A DNA stretch of 64,000 nucleotides, taken from Mustela lutreola. Taxonomy: Eukaryota > Chordata > Mammalia > Carnivora > Mustelidae. Location: assembly GCF_030435805.1 (NCBI RefSeq), contig NC_081295.1, forward strand, positions 122,301,501-122,365,500, written 5' to 3'. Positions 22,035-32,865 of this stretch are shown piece after piece. Position numbers and translations under genes: made by a program. The notes under the pieces are model-generated. The model made no database searches and had not been told where the DNA came from. It was given only the letters and a program-made list of their open reading frames with translations. The first letter of the stretch is position 1, and the number at the start of each line of letters is the position of its first letter.

Positions 22035-24172
22035 TTCTCCTCCTAATCATTTTGGTGAGAGACGACTGAACAGATGTAGCTGGATGTATCCACCATGGTG
22101 CAGTCAAGGTGCACCCTGGAACACTTCTGAATAATCAGGATTCCCCACCCATATGAGAGACAAAAGAAAAGAAAAAGAAAAAAAGAAAAAAGAGAGAGAG
22201 AGAGAGAGAAAGACAGGAAAGAAAGGAAAGATGAAAGAGAAAATTCAGCCCAAATGGGCCCCAAGGTAAGATTCATGACGTATACAAACAAAGACAGACA
22301 AACACAAAGACTGATAAAAGTATATGACAAGAGAAAAAAAAATATATATGCAAATAAAATAAGAACTTTGTCAAAAAGAACCCCAAGTGTAAGATTTATA
22401 TACTATCAGGACAAACACAAAAACACAGAAACAGTGGTGGATGAAAAAGATGGGAGAGTGGTTATAAATTCTCAATGTGGGCAAGGAAGGTTGTTTTGAT
22501 TCTTCCTGGATGTATCTTGATATCTTTGTTAAATGACTCAACTTTCCTAAGATAAAGGGGGATTAAAAATTGGCTTACCTATAGGGGTAGTATTGATAGG
22601 GTAACAGGGATTACTTTGACGTTTAACTCTATATGAATATTAGAAAATAAAAATAAAAAGGAATAAACTAGACTAAACTAAAGTGAAAAAAATTTAGAAA
22701 ATAGAAATACAAAAGAAAAACACAGGTATATGTATCAAAAAGTTCAGGTTAGAAGGTTATTAAGGAATTTGAGGTACTGGACAGCTCACTGTGATGGTAA
22801 ATAAGTTAAAAAATTATCTCTATAAAAAAAATGAACCAGAATAGTGGGAATGAGTTAAAAATTAATGTTGTCCTATGAAGTAGTGGTGGTTGTTCTCTTG
22901 TGGTCTTTTTTTTTTTTTTTTCCCTTTCTTAGTTGGTTTTCTGGGGGAGGGGCCTGCCACGTGCGTTTTCAGTCATTGATGTTCCCTGAGTTAAGTCCTC
23001 CCGCCCCCCTCAAGGGGGTGGGCTCTGAGGAAACTGGTTTTTTTTCAGACTTTTGTTCTCTGGCAGTTTTTATGTTTGTTCCTTTTTTTTTTTTTTTTTT
23101 TTCTCTCACCTTGACCGCTTTTGATGGTTTTTGTAGTTTTAGAGGAAAACAAACTGAACCCTTACCTCCCTCTCAGAGAGAAGCCTGAGTCTGGCTGCAG
23201 AGCCCAAATAAGTTCCCCTTTGGCCACTGGCAGAGCAGGTTCCAAGTCGTGGTCCCTGGGGATGCAGGATCTTCTGCTTGTACCCCAAACCACGGCAGCT
23301 GCGGCTGTCTGGGAAACTCCAGACCGCCAGAGAGGTTACAAGCAGTGATCACACACTGAGATTTTCCTGCTGGTCCGGGCTGGGAGTGCCCGGTCTTTCT
23401 GGGTCTAAGAGCGCCCGGCTTGCACACACCTCTTTCAGGGGAGGCTGTGGGTCATGCACGCATTTCAGGCTCTGAGAATGGGGCGCAGGTCCGAAAGCAC
23501 CAGACTGGGCGTTCGCGCACCTCTTTCAGGGGAGATTTTGGGGCGCACGTCTTAAGCTCTGAAACAATGGTGCAGGTCGTACCTCTTTCAGGGGAAGATG
23601 AGGGGCATGCGCATCTCAGACTCTATAGCAGGGCTTTCACGTTCTGCCATCAGGCGTGGCTCCCATCCCCTCACAGGAGCCAGACCCCACGCGTTCTTGG
23701 GCGCTCTGGTGGCTCAGGGACCAAGACCTGGTTTCTCCACCGCACTCTCTCAGGCTCAGCACCAGGGGAGGCTGTCCTGGTCCACTGACTTAAGCCCCTG
23801 TCCCTAGCCGCCCTGATTCCCACAGTTTCCCCACTGTGATCCTTTGCTCTTTTGGAGTGCTTTCAACCAGTCTCCAAGTTAACGCTGGTCCCCAGATACA
23901 GGGCACTCTCACTCCTATTAGGGGTGTTACTTTTCAACCGGTCCCCTGGTGGCTCCCTCCCCCTTTTGTTTATCTTTCAATTTCAGTTCACTGTTCCCAC
24001 TCTGCTTTACTGCCCACTGGTGTCTTCTGCCCCTGTAGAGATCCAGACGTGTATAATTCCGATCTCAGACTGATGTCATGGGTGATCGGAGTTCTTTGGT
24101 AGGTAATCACCTCACTTTAGGGTACAGGTTGAAAAGGCACCTTCTCCTACTTCCCCGCCATCTTGTCCCCCT
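22035..24172 (-). promoter_or_regulatory. L1 5' UTR with internal promoter region
   Basis: This is the 2.1-kb 5' UTR of the antisense L1, GC-rich toward its start (about 23150-24170), where L1 elements carry their internal RNA polymerase II promoter. It contains three copies of the 13-mer CCTCTTTCAGGGG at about 23429, 23520 and 23581, in units of about 60-90 bp. A fragment homologous to this UTR lies at 33559-35274. Confidence 0.75.
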
Positions 24173-24182
24173 GGCCTCAAGA

Positions 24183-24400
24183 ATTTTAAAAGAAGTTTAT
24201 TTATTTATATTAGAGAGACAGACAAAATGAGTGGGAGGAGGGGCAGAAGGAGACAGAGAGAGGGCGAGAATACTCGAGCAGACTCCCCACCAAGGGAAGA
24301 GCCCAACACAGAGCTTGATCCCATGACTGTTTGAGATCATGACCTGAGCGGAAATCAAGAGTCAGGTGCTTAACTGACTGAACCACCCAAACACCACCGA
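24183..24400 (-). repeat. CanSINE, antisense
   Basis: Read on the minus strand: GGTGTTTGGGTGGTTCAGTC head, CAGGTCATGATCTCAAACAG-like body, then a CT-rich stretch and a TAAATAAATAAAC tail next to the L1 target-site duplication. Confidence 0.88.
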
Positions 24401-24484
24401 GAACTCAGAAATTTTGATTCCTCCAATTCTTTCTTAAGAAAACTTAGCTTTCAGGGTGGATGTGTAGCTAGGGATTAAGAAAGC

Positions 24485-24662
24485 ATGAATCATGAGAGAC
24501 TGTGGACTCTGAAAAACAATCTGAGGGGTTTGAAGTGGCGGGGGGGTGGGAGATCGGGGTACCAGGTGGTGGGTATTATAGAGGGCACGGATTGCATGGA
24601 GCACTGGGTGTGGTGAAAAAATAATGAATACTGTTATGCTGAAAATAAATAAACTAAAAAAA
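24485..24662 (+). mobile_element. Type A L1 3' fragment, sense
   Basis: Only the 3' UTR (from ATCATGAGAGACTGTGGACT to ATACTGTTATGCTGAAAATA) and the A-rich tail are present. AAGAAAGCAT flanks it on both sides, a short target-site duplication. Confidence 0.88.
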
Positions 24663-24786
24663 AAGAAAGCATAGTTTGATACTGAAAACTGGGAATAGAA
24701 TCTTATTTTCAGATTGTTACCCAAACTCTCAGTGGTGTTAAGTTTTATGGCCTGTCTTTCCTGGGAAGGGTGTAGTAGGATGGCTC

Positions 24787-24790
<4 letters not shown>

Positions 24791-24823
<33 letters not shown>
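24791..24823 (+). repeat. (TG)n microsatellite
   Basis: About 16 TG units without visible interruption. Confidence 0.95.
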
Positions 24824-24827
<4 letters not shown>

Positions 24828-24980
24828 GAAAAAAATTCATTGGTGGAATGTTTCCAAAGTATATTTCCCTATAATTCTTGCATCACTGTATTTCAGATGC
24901 CTAGATATTGACATTGTTGTGTACAATCTCCTCAAATCTCTAGTTTTTGTTCACTTTTGGGAAATGTGCTTCCCTTGTAG

Positions 24981-25007
24981 ATTGGCAGAAGGAGAAGTTC
25001 CAGGCCT
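24981..25007 (+). pseudogene. Second 27-nt heptad micro-exon, BTN-like pseudogene
   Basis: The acceptor GCTTCCCTTGTAG, 27 nt and the donor GTGAGT are seen. In phase 1 it encodes DWQKEKFQA, almost the textbook DWRKEKFQA micro-exon that precedes B30.2 in butyrophilins. It lies about 11 kb from the previous micro-exon, most of the gap being L1 and SINE sequence. Confidence 0.88.
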
Positions 25008-25009
25008 GT

Positions 25010-25424
25010 GAGTTACCTTTATTTCTTTCTGGGTGTTTTTACTGCTGCCCGATGGCTGCTGACATGTCCTTCAGCTTGCTGATGATACAGATGCTGGCAC
25101 CATCAATGGTGGTGGGCTTGAATGGGGCAGTGAAAGTCATGTAGCTGAGACTGGTGAGTGTGAGTGATATTGGATGCTAAAGAGATATCCCTCAGTCCAT
25201 GGAATATCATCTGATCCTTAAGTGTTCTGTGACATAGCTAACCCCCTAATCATTCTCATGGTTACTTCTCTTGTTTGGAGGGCTATGGGCTTGAGTCACA
25301 ATGCTCTAATCTCAGAAGACTTAGACCTCCCTGCAGCTAGGTATCTTGGGGGGTGGTGGGGGTGGTGGTGTGCCTTCTTATAGGGCAGGGGAAGGCCTTG
25401 CATGATTGGCAACTCTCTCTGCAG
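25010..25424. other. Last intron of the BTN-like pseudogene
   Basis: No repeat is recognised. A G-rich stretch (GGGGGGTGGTGGGGGTGGTG) lies near 25348. The stretch ends in a TCTCTCTGCAG acceptor at about 25424. Confidence 0.4.
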
Positions 25425-25985
25425 TATCTGGCACTCTAGATCCAGAGTCTGCACATCCTGACCTTGATGTCTCTGATAAAAAGACTAATATGATCTGAAT
25501 GGACACATTTGAGGATATAGGAGAGACACAGCATCCTGGACTGTGAGCTCCAAACATCACAGTGATGTTACTGGGAGGTGAAAATCAAGAGTAGAAACAG
25601 AAATGAGTGGGCTCTGGGGGTCTGTAGGGAAGGTGTGAAGAAGTAGGACTGGCACAAGAGTTCCCAGAAAAGGGGTTCTGGATTGTGGGCACTTTGCCAA
25701 TATATATTATTCCTGCACCATCACTGTGAATCAACTAATCCTTGTGCAAGTTCTCCACAGGGTAGGGGTTTTCCTGGACCTCAATAAAGGTGTTGTCTGC
25801 TTTTATAACATGACTGATAGCTTCCACATTTTCTCCTTCTCTTTAGCTTCCTCCACTGGCTCTCTGTTTCTATATATCATGTCTCGGTCAGGAGATGTGT
25901 CCCTGACATTTTCTCTGTGGTGGGTGGGCCTGGAGAGGACCCTGTGCTTTATCCTTCTTTGGAAGAGACTGTGAACCTTTCAGGG
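25425..25985 (+). pseudogene. B30.2/SPRY exon of the BTN-like pseudogene
   Basis: After the acceptor the frame reads LSGTLDPESAHPDLDVSDKK, the PRY opening of B30.2 (relatives: VTLDPDTAHPxLxLSED). Further on come GLAQEFPEKGFWIVG, and from 25762 RVGVFLDLNKGVVCFYNMTD followed by FHIFSF and LFLYIMSRSGDVSLTF. Relatives read GFWxVxL, RVGIFLDYExGxVSFYNMTDGSxIYTF and LRPxF. Several stops and at least two frame changes occur, including a stop after KKTNMI and others in the weakly matching middle. In working butyrophilins the domain binds phosphoantigen or cytoskeletal partners in the cytosol. The end of the exon is approximate. Confidence 0.87.
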
Positions 25986-25989
25986 CAGG

Positions 25990-26445
25990 GTTTTAGTCCA
26001 GGCTCTGGTGTTGATGGTGCTTTCCAAGGAGCCAAATCTTCATTACTTTCTTGTAGCCCAATGTTATATCCCCCTTACGGCCCAACATAGTCTCAAACTG
26101 CTCATGGTGGTTCTTATTGAAGCTGCAGACTCCCTGAAGCAAAAGGATTGAGGCTGGTACTGGGTGAGCTGGTGTCCTGCCCTCCTGTTCTGGATACAGA
26201 CTCCTGGTGTGGTTATGAGAATAGTTAGTTTATACCTTATGCTCAGGTAGCAGAAGATAAAAGTTGACTCTTGTTTGAGCTGATTTGGGGTAGGCTGAAT
26301 TTTACTGCCAGAGGTCATGTTTCTTTTGGTAATGAAAATTATTTCTTTTAAAAAGATTTTAATCATCATTTATATTTCATTTATATTATCAGTGCCCTTA
26401 TGTAAATTCAGCAAAAAATGAATTTACAAAGTGTCCTAGAGTTTA
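25990..26445. other. Unassigned, possibly 3' flank of the BTN-like pseudogene
   Basis: No feature is recognised. It could hold the old 3' UTR. Confidence 0.3.
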
Positions 26446-26449
26446 TTTC

Positions 26450-26690
26450 TTATTTATTTATATTTAAAAAAATTGTTTTCTAAATTCCAGTAGAGTTAAT
26501 GTACAGGGTTAGATTAGTTTCACGTGTACCATATAGTGATTCAACAATTCTATACATGTCTCAGTTCTCATCTTGGTAATTGTACTCCATAACCCCCCTC
26601 ACATATTTCACCCATCAGTCACCCACCAACCACCACTAGTTTGTTCCCTATAGTTGAGTCTTTTGTGTTTCTCTTTTTTTCTTAATTAGT
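26450..26690 (-). repeat. Older carnivore L1 3' end, antisense
   Basis: TATTTAAAAAAATTG, then GTACAGGGTTAGATTAGTTT, then CCACTAGTTTGTTCCCTATA recall the antisense 3' UTR of an older carnivore L1. The same kind of segment is present at 37.37-37.55 kb. Confidence 0.6.
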
Positions 26691-26770
26691 GTGTGTGTGT
26701 GTGTTTTTTCATGGAGCCTTTATCCTGTTTGATATGAAGGAGATGAGGGCTGAATGAGTCTGCAAAATTT

Positions 26771-28640
26771 TATTTTCTCCACTTGATTTTTTTTTTTTGG
26801 TTATTTTTAAAAATTTATTTATTTTCAGCATAACAATACTCATTGTTTTTGCACCATACCCAGTCCTCCAGGCAATCGATGCCCTCTCTAATACCCACCA
26901 CCTGGTTCCCCCAACCTCCCACCCCCCGCCCCTTCAAACCCCTCAGATTGTTTTTCAGAGTCCATAGTCTCTCATGGTTCACCTCCCCTTCCAATTTCCC
27001 TCAACTCCCTCTCCTCTCTAACTCCCCTTGTCCTCCATGCTATTTGTTATGCTCCACAAATAAGTGAAACCATATGATAATTGACTCTCTCTGCTTGAGT
27101 TATTTCACTCAGCATAATCTCTTCCAGTCCCATCCATGTTGCTACAAAAGTTGGGTATTCATCCTTTCTGATGGAGGCCTAATATTCCATAGTGTATATG
27201 GACCACATCTTCCCTATCCATTCGTCCGTTGAAGGGCATCTTGGTTCTTTCCACAGTTTGGCAACCGTGGCCATTGCTTCTATAAACATTGGGGTACAGA
27301 TGGCCCTTCTTTTCACTACATCTGTATCTTTGGGGCAAATACCCAGTAGTGCAATGGCAGGGTCATAGGGAAGTTCTACTTTTAATTTCTTGAGGAATCT
27401 CCACACGGTTTTCCAAAGAGGCTACACCAGCTTGCATTCCCACCAACAGTGTAAGAGGGTTCCCCATTCTCCACATCCAATACAGAAAGGGAAATTAGAG
27501 AATCAATTCCATTTATTATAGCACCAAGAACCATAACATATCTGGTAATAAAGCTAATCAAAGAGGTAAAGGATCTGTACTCGAGGAACTACAGAACACT
27601 CATGAAAGAAATTGAAGAAGACACAAAAAGATGGAAGACCATTCCATGCTCTTGGATCAGAAGAATAAACATTGTTAAGATGTCTATACTGCCTAGAGCA
27701 ATCTATACTTTTAATGCCATTCCAATCAAAATTTCCACCAGTAATCTTCAAAGAGCTGGAGCAAATAATCCAGAAATTTGTATGGAATCAGAAGAGACCC
27801 CAAATTGCTAAGGAAATGTTGAAAAACAAAGATAAAACTGGTGACATCACGTTACCTGATTTCAAGCTTTACTACAAAGCTGTGATCACCAAGACAGCAT
27901 GGTACTGGCATAAAAACAAACACATAGACCAGTGAAACAGAGTAGAGAGCCCAGATATGGACCCTCAAGTCTATGATCAAATAATCTTTGATCATAGACT
28001 TGAGGGAAACAGGAAAAAATATACAGTGGAAAAAAGACAGTCTCTTCAATAAATGGTGCTGGGAAAACTGGACGGCTATATGTAGAAGAATAAAACTCGA
28101 ACATTCTCTTACACTGTACACAAAGATAAACTTGAAATGGATAAAAGACCTCAACATGAGACAGGAATCCATCAGAATCCTAGAGGTGATCATAGGCAGT
28201 AACCTCTTCGATATCAGCCACAGCAACTTCTTTCAAGATATGTCTTCAAAGGCAAAGGAAACAGCAAGAAAACAAAGAGGCAACCCACAGAATGGGAGAA
28301 GATATTTGCAAATGACAGTACAGACAAAAGATTGATATCCAGGACCTATAAAGAACTCCTCAAACTCAACACACACAAAACAGATAATCATATCAAAAAA
28401 TGGGCAGAAGATATGAACAGACACTTCTCTCAATGTGGTTTTAATTTGAATCTCCCTGATGGCTAGTGATGGTGAATATTTTTTCATGTGTCTGATAGCC
28501 ATTTGTATGTCTTCATTAGAGAAGTGTCTGTTCATATCTTCTGCCCATTTTTTTTTTTTGATATGCTTATCTGTTTTGTGTGTGTTGAGTTTGAGGAGTT
28601 CTTTATTGATAGATCCTGGATATCAACCTTTTGTCTGCAC
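26771..28640 (-). mobile_element. Type A L1 insertion with internal inversion
   Basis: The whole segment lies between TGAATGAGTCTGCAAAA (26751) and TGAATGACTCTGCAAAT (28641), a target-site duplication. Inside are three L1 blocks. 26790-27479 is antisense (poly(T), 3' UTR, ORF2 end). 27480-28431 is sense (ORF2 RT/C-terminal part). 28432-28640 is antisense again (ORF2). The last antisense block overlaps in content with the end of the sense block, giving a fold-back of about 100 bp around CAGACACTTCTCT. Open frames such as 27988-28335 are L1 shadows of this block. Confidence 0.85.
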
Positions 28641-28659
28641 TGAATGACTCTGCAAATTA

Positions 28660-29790
28660 AACACAGCTTGAGTTTTGCAGAGGAGCCAGAGGCTATGGGT
28701 GGGTCACTAGCTCTATTTTGGGAAATGTGCACTCTGGCCAGAGCCATTAGCCATCCAAAAATTTCTGGAGAAATGATGGTTGTTGGGTGTTTAAGAGGAG
28801 AACAGTCTAATATTCTACTTTATATACTTCCTATGCTGGAATGGATGAAACACACTTACCTGTCTCTTACATGTGAAACTTGTGCTAGTTACTTCAGGGA
28901 ATGAAGGATGTGGGTCTGAATTCCCTGGTGTGCCAACAGCAGTTGGAAAGAACAGAACTGCTACAAGAATTAAGATGTATATGAAGAAGAGAATTTCAAA
29001 CCCTTGGTGAACTGCCAAAAGTTTTGACCTTGAACACTGTACTATTTCTCAGTATTTCCAACTCCAAAGGTATAGGTGCATAGAAAACTACAGCAAATAT
29101 AAGGAAATCAGACTATTGAGGACTCAGACTTTCAGGTGAAGTTGTGTTCACTTCCAAGATAGAGAACGCTGACCTGCTGTGGTTCTGGGAGAAATGAGAA
29201 GACACAGAATTGGAAGTGGAAGATGGAAGTCACAGATACCAGTTCCTGCATGTGACCAATAACAAAAAAAGAACTGTAGAAGCATTGCATATTTTCTCCT
29301 TCTTATCATGTAGATGTGTTATTTGTCTTTATTATCTACTTTCTTCCTGTCTCTTCTTATTAGGAATGTGATTTTATTCAGGTTGCTGTTGGTGATACTT
29401 AAAATATTGTCTCTATGTAACAGAATAGTCAAAGGGATTTTGGCTGAACTTGAGGAATAAATAATATAACAGTGTTGGATTCAATGTGTGTTTCATTTTG
29501 TAGAAAGAGAGAACTTCTTCATTTGTAGTGGTAGCTTTGTAGATGGGTGAAAATGTGGTTTTGTTGTGTTGTTATATGAAACTTCCAATGTGGGTAAATG
29601 GTGCATGTGGAAGCTGAGGAACTAAAGGTACAGACTGTGCCCATTATCAACTTATTGCCTTTTGGATTCAAATATGCCCTGTATTTGCCCTACTTGTTGA
29701 TACTGGTGCTGGATCCCATAACAATTTCACTTTTGTCATGTGGAATAATACTGTTAGCCATGGTCAGTATAGTGCACCAGAGGGGAAACA
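28660..29790. other. Unassigned segment
   Basis: No repeat or gene is recognised. The + frame at 29598-29801 is hydrophobic but short and has no family resemblance. The segment ends where the old L1 of inverted-repeat arm A begins. Confidence 0.35.
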
Positions 29791-29794
29791 ACCA

Positions 29795-30118
29795 GACATA
29801 GCAGAAGAAATAATATGGGACCTCAACACCCCACTGTCAACAATGGATGGATTGTCCAGACAAACAACAACAAAACAAACAAACAAACAGAAAACCAACA
29901 AGGAAACATTGGAATGAAACCACCTTTTAGAACAAAAGACATATTTACAGAACATTCTGTCCAACAACAGATGTATACTCCTCTTACACACACATGAAAT
30001 ATTCTCCATGTTAGATCATATGATGGAGCACAGAAATCGTAGCAAATTTAAGAAGATTGAAATCATATTAACCAACTTCTTTTACCACGATGGTATGAAG
30101 GTAGAAATGAACAAGAGG
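29795..30118 (+). repeat. Old L1 ORF2 fragment, arm A of inverted duplication
   Basis: GGGACCTCAACACCCCACTG, AGAACATTCTGTCCAACAAC and AAGAAGATTGAAATCATATT are L1 endonuclease-region wording, diverged. The same segment occurs in reverse at about 53950-54230. It contains a short (CAAA)n-like patch at about 29868-29890. Confidence 0.8.
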
Positions 30119-31558
30119 ATATCAACCCTTTGTCTGTAATATCATTTGTGATATCTTCTCCCATTCTGTGGGTGGCTGCTTTGTTTTGTTGACTGTTCCC
30201 TTTGTTTTGCAGAAGCTTTTTACCTTGATGAAATGCCAAAAGTTCATTTTCACTTTTGTTTCCTTTGACTTTGGAGACATGTCTTGAAAGAAGTTCCTCT
30301 GGCCAATGTCAAAGAGGTTACTGCCTATGTTCTTCTCTAGGATTTTGACAGCTTCCTGCCCCATGTTGAGGTCTTTTGTCCATTTCAAGATTATCTTTGT
30401 GTATGGTGTGCGAGAATAGCTGTCCAATTTTCCTAGCACTATTTATTGAAGAGACTGTATTTTTTCCACTGGATATTTTATCCTGCCTTGTTGAAGATTA
30501 TTTGACTATAGATTGAGGGCTCATATATGGACTCTCTACTCTGTTCCATCATTAGCCATCAGGGAAATTGAAATCAAAATCACATTGAGATGGGGCGCCT
30601 CGTGGCTCAGTGGGTTAAAGCCTCTGCCTTCTGCTCAGGTCATGATCCTAAGGTCCTGGAATCCAGTTCCTCATCTGGCTCTCTGCTCAGCAGGGAACCT
30701 GCTTCCCCTTATGTCTCCACCTGCCTCTCTGCCTACTTGTTATCTCTCTCTCTCTCTCTCTCTCTGTCAAATAAATAAATGAAAACTTAAAAAAAAAAAA
30801 CCCATTGAGATACCCCCACCTTATACCAGTTAGAATGGTAAAAATTAACAAGATAGGAAACATTAAGTGTTGGATGTAGAGAAAGGGGAATCCTCTTACA
30901 CTGTTGGTGAGAATGCAAGTCAATGCAGCCACTTTGGAAAACAGTGTGGAGATTCCTCAAAAAATTAAAAATAGTGGTACCCTATAACCCTGCAATTGCA
31001 TTACTGGATATTTACCCCAAAGATATAGATGTAGTGAAAAGAAGGGCCACCTGTACCCCAATGTTCATAGCAGCAATGACCACAATCACCAACCTGTGGA
31101 AGGAGCCAAAATGTCCTTCAACAGAAGAATGAATAAAGAAGATATGGTCCAAATATAAAATGAAATATTACGACTCCATCAGAAAGGATGAATACCCATC
31201 TTTTGTATCAACATAGATGGGACTGGAATTATGCTGAGTGAAATAAGTCAGGCAGAGAAAGTCAATTATCATATGGTTTCACTTACCTGTGGAGCATAAA
31301 TAATGACAGGGAGGACATTAGGAGAAGGAATGGAAAAGTGAATTGGGGGAAATCAGAGGAGGAGGCAAAACACGAGAGACTGTGGACTCTGAGAAACAAT
31401 CTGAGGATTTCAGAGGGGAGGGGTGTGGGAGGTTGGGTGAGTTTGGTGGTGGTATTAAGGAGGGCACATATCGCATAGAACCCAGGGTGTGGTGCATAAA
31501 CAATGAATCTTGGAACACTGAAAAAAATAAAATTAAATTAATATGTTTAAAAAAAAAA
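30119..31558 (+). mobile_element. Type A L1 insertion with 5' inversion
   Basis: AATGAACAAGAGGA (about 30106-30119) and AATGAACAAAAGGA (31561-31574) form the target-site duplication. 30120-30555 is antisense ORF2. From 30556 the sequence is sense ORF2, 3' UTR and A-tail. This is the classic twin-priming product. A CanSINE later split the sense part. The insertion disrupts the older L1 of arm A, so it is younger than that L1. Confidence 0.88.
30594..30798 (+). repeat. CanSINE nested in L1
   Basis: GGGGCGCCTCGTGGCTCAGT head, GGTCATGATCCTAAGGTCCT body, a (CT)n run at about 30745-30768, and an AAATAAATAAATG tail are present. CACATTGAGAT before it and CCCATTGAGAT after it form the target-site duplication. 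Confidence 0.93.
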
Positions 31559-31617
31559 GGAATGAACAAAAGGAAAGTGAGTAGACTAAAAATATGTGGA
31601 AAATAATTCTAAACAGC
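31559..31617 (+). repeat. Old L1 resumes, arm A
   Basis: AGTGAGTAGACTAAAAATAT and GTGGAAAATAATTCTAAACA continue the L1 interrupted at 30.12 kb. The reverse complement is found at about 53882-53945. Confidence 0.75.
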
Positions 31618-32175
31618 TGAGCGTGGACCCACGGTTTCTGGACTTGTTTTGTAAGCATATGTAGAACTATAGTTGCATTAGTTGCATTATCACTTTAGCT
31701 TCACATTGTGTTTTATTCTGTCCTTAATTATGTTTTATGTACCTCTCAACCTTACACATGATCAATCATTAACTTTTTTTTTTTTTTACCTCTGCTCCCA
31801 TTCTCTTACTGATTATAGAAACTGAATGGGAACCAGATGGAAACATTTGTCTGGAAACTATGTGACATACCTAATCACACCAAGTCCTGAAGGTGCCTCA
31901 TTTTCTGGAAGAACAGAGAGCTCCAGATGTTTCAAGACCCACGTTCCCAAGGTTTTTAGAAACACCTCACACACCTCTCATATATTCACCTCCTTCTCCA
32001 AACATATAGAAGCTGTCCCTCGGCTCCACAGGGGCAAGGCAACTTCGGGAAGGATCCCAAGCCTTCTCATTGGGCTGTCCTTGTGATAAAGAAACTTTCT
32101 TGGCTTCAAAGCCAGTGTTTCAGACATTGATTTACTGGGCATTGGGTGCTTGAATAATGTGATATTGGGGAAACA
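31618..32175 (+). mobile_element. Solitary LTR in old L1, arm A
   Basis: The LTR runs TGAGCGTGG...GGAAACA, about 558 bp, and lies inside the old L1 frame. It is clearly the same LTR as the antisense one at 53313-53881: blocks such as GCATATGTAGAACTA, GATTATAGAAACT and GGAAACATTTGTCT are shared in order, though many positions differ. The ERV family is not identified and no coding part remains. It is old. Confidence 0.75.
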
Positions 32176-32193
32176 ACCAATATGTCAAAGAGG

Positions 32194-32350
32194 TAGTTAG
32201 GTGATAGGTATTAAATTAAGGAGGCACATGTTGGATCAAGCACAGGGTGTTATATGGAATTAATGAGTCTTTGAACACCACCTCAAAAACTAATAATGTA
32301 TGGTATTGTGACTAACATAAGATAATAAAATATAAATAAATAAAAGTGAA
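32194..32350 (+). repeat. Older carnivore L1 3' tail nested in arm A
   Basis: CAAGCACAGGGTGTTATATG, TGGTATTGTGACTAACATAA and a TAAATAAATAAAAG tail form a short L1 3' end. It is absent from the matching place in arm B, so it inserted after the duplication. Confidence 0.7.
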
Positions 32351-32865
32351 ATAAATAATTATCTCTAGGAAGTGAAAATTAAAATGCAACATACCAAATT
32401 CTATGGCTTTTAGCAAAAGCAGTTCTGAGAGGATGTTTATAGCAATAAAAATTAGAAAGATCTCAAAGAAAATATTTAACTTTACAACTCAAGTAACTAG
32501 AAAAAGTGGAGCAAATTAAACCCAAGTCAACAAAAGGAAGGAAATATCATCATCATCATCAGAGTGGAAGTAAAAGAAATAGAGACCAGAAAAATAACAG
32601 GAAGGATTAATGAAATCTAAGGTTGTTCTTCTAAACGATGAAGAAAATGGCAAACTTTTACTTAGTCTAAGAAAAAAGTAAGATTTGAATAAAATTAGAA
32701 ATAAAAGGGAGTTATTACAATTGAAGAGTCAGAAATATATAGAATCATAGGAGACTATGAACAATTAAATACCAATAACTTCATACCTAGAGGAAATGGG
32801 CACATTTCTAGAAACATGCACCAACCAAGACTGAATTAGGAAGATGTACAAAATCAGAACAGACC
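32351..32865 (+). repeat. Old L1 ORF2 fragment, arm A
   Basis: GAGGATGTTTATAGCAATAA, AAATAGAGACCAGAAAAATA and CCTAGAGGAAATGGGCACAT are standard L1 ORF2 wording. The right end (AATCAGAACAGACC) marks the exact L1 position at which the CRTC2 retrocopy starts. A short (ATC)n patch lies at about 32548-32560. Confidence 0.85.

Noticed and set aside
23420-23807. GC-rich open frames (for example 122 codons at 23420-23788) as a host gene or CpG island
   Set aside because: They fall inside the L1 5' UTR, and the same UTR recurs at 33.6-35.3 kb.
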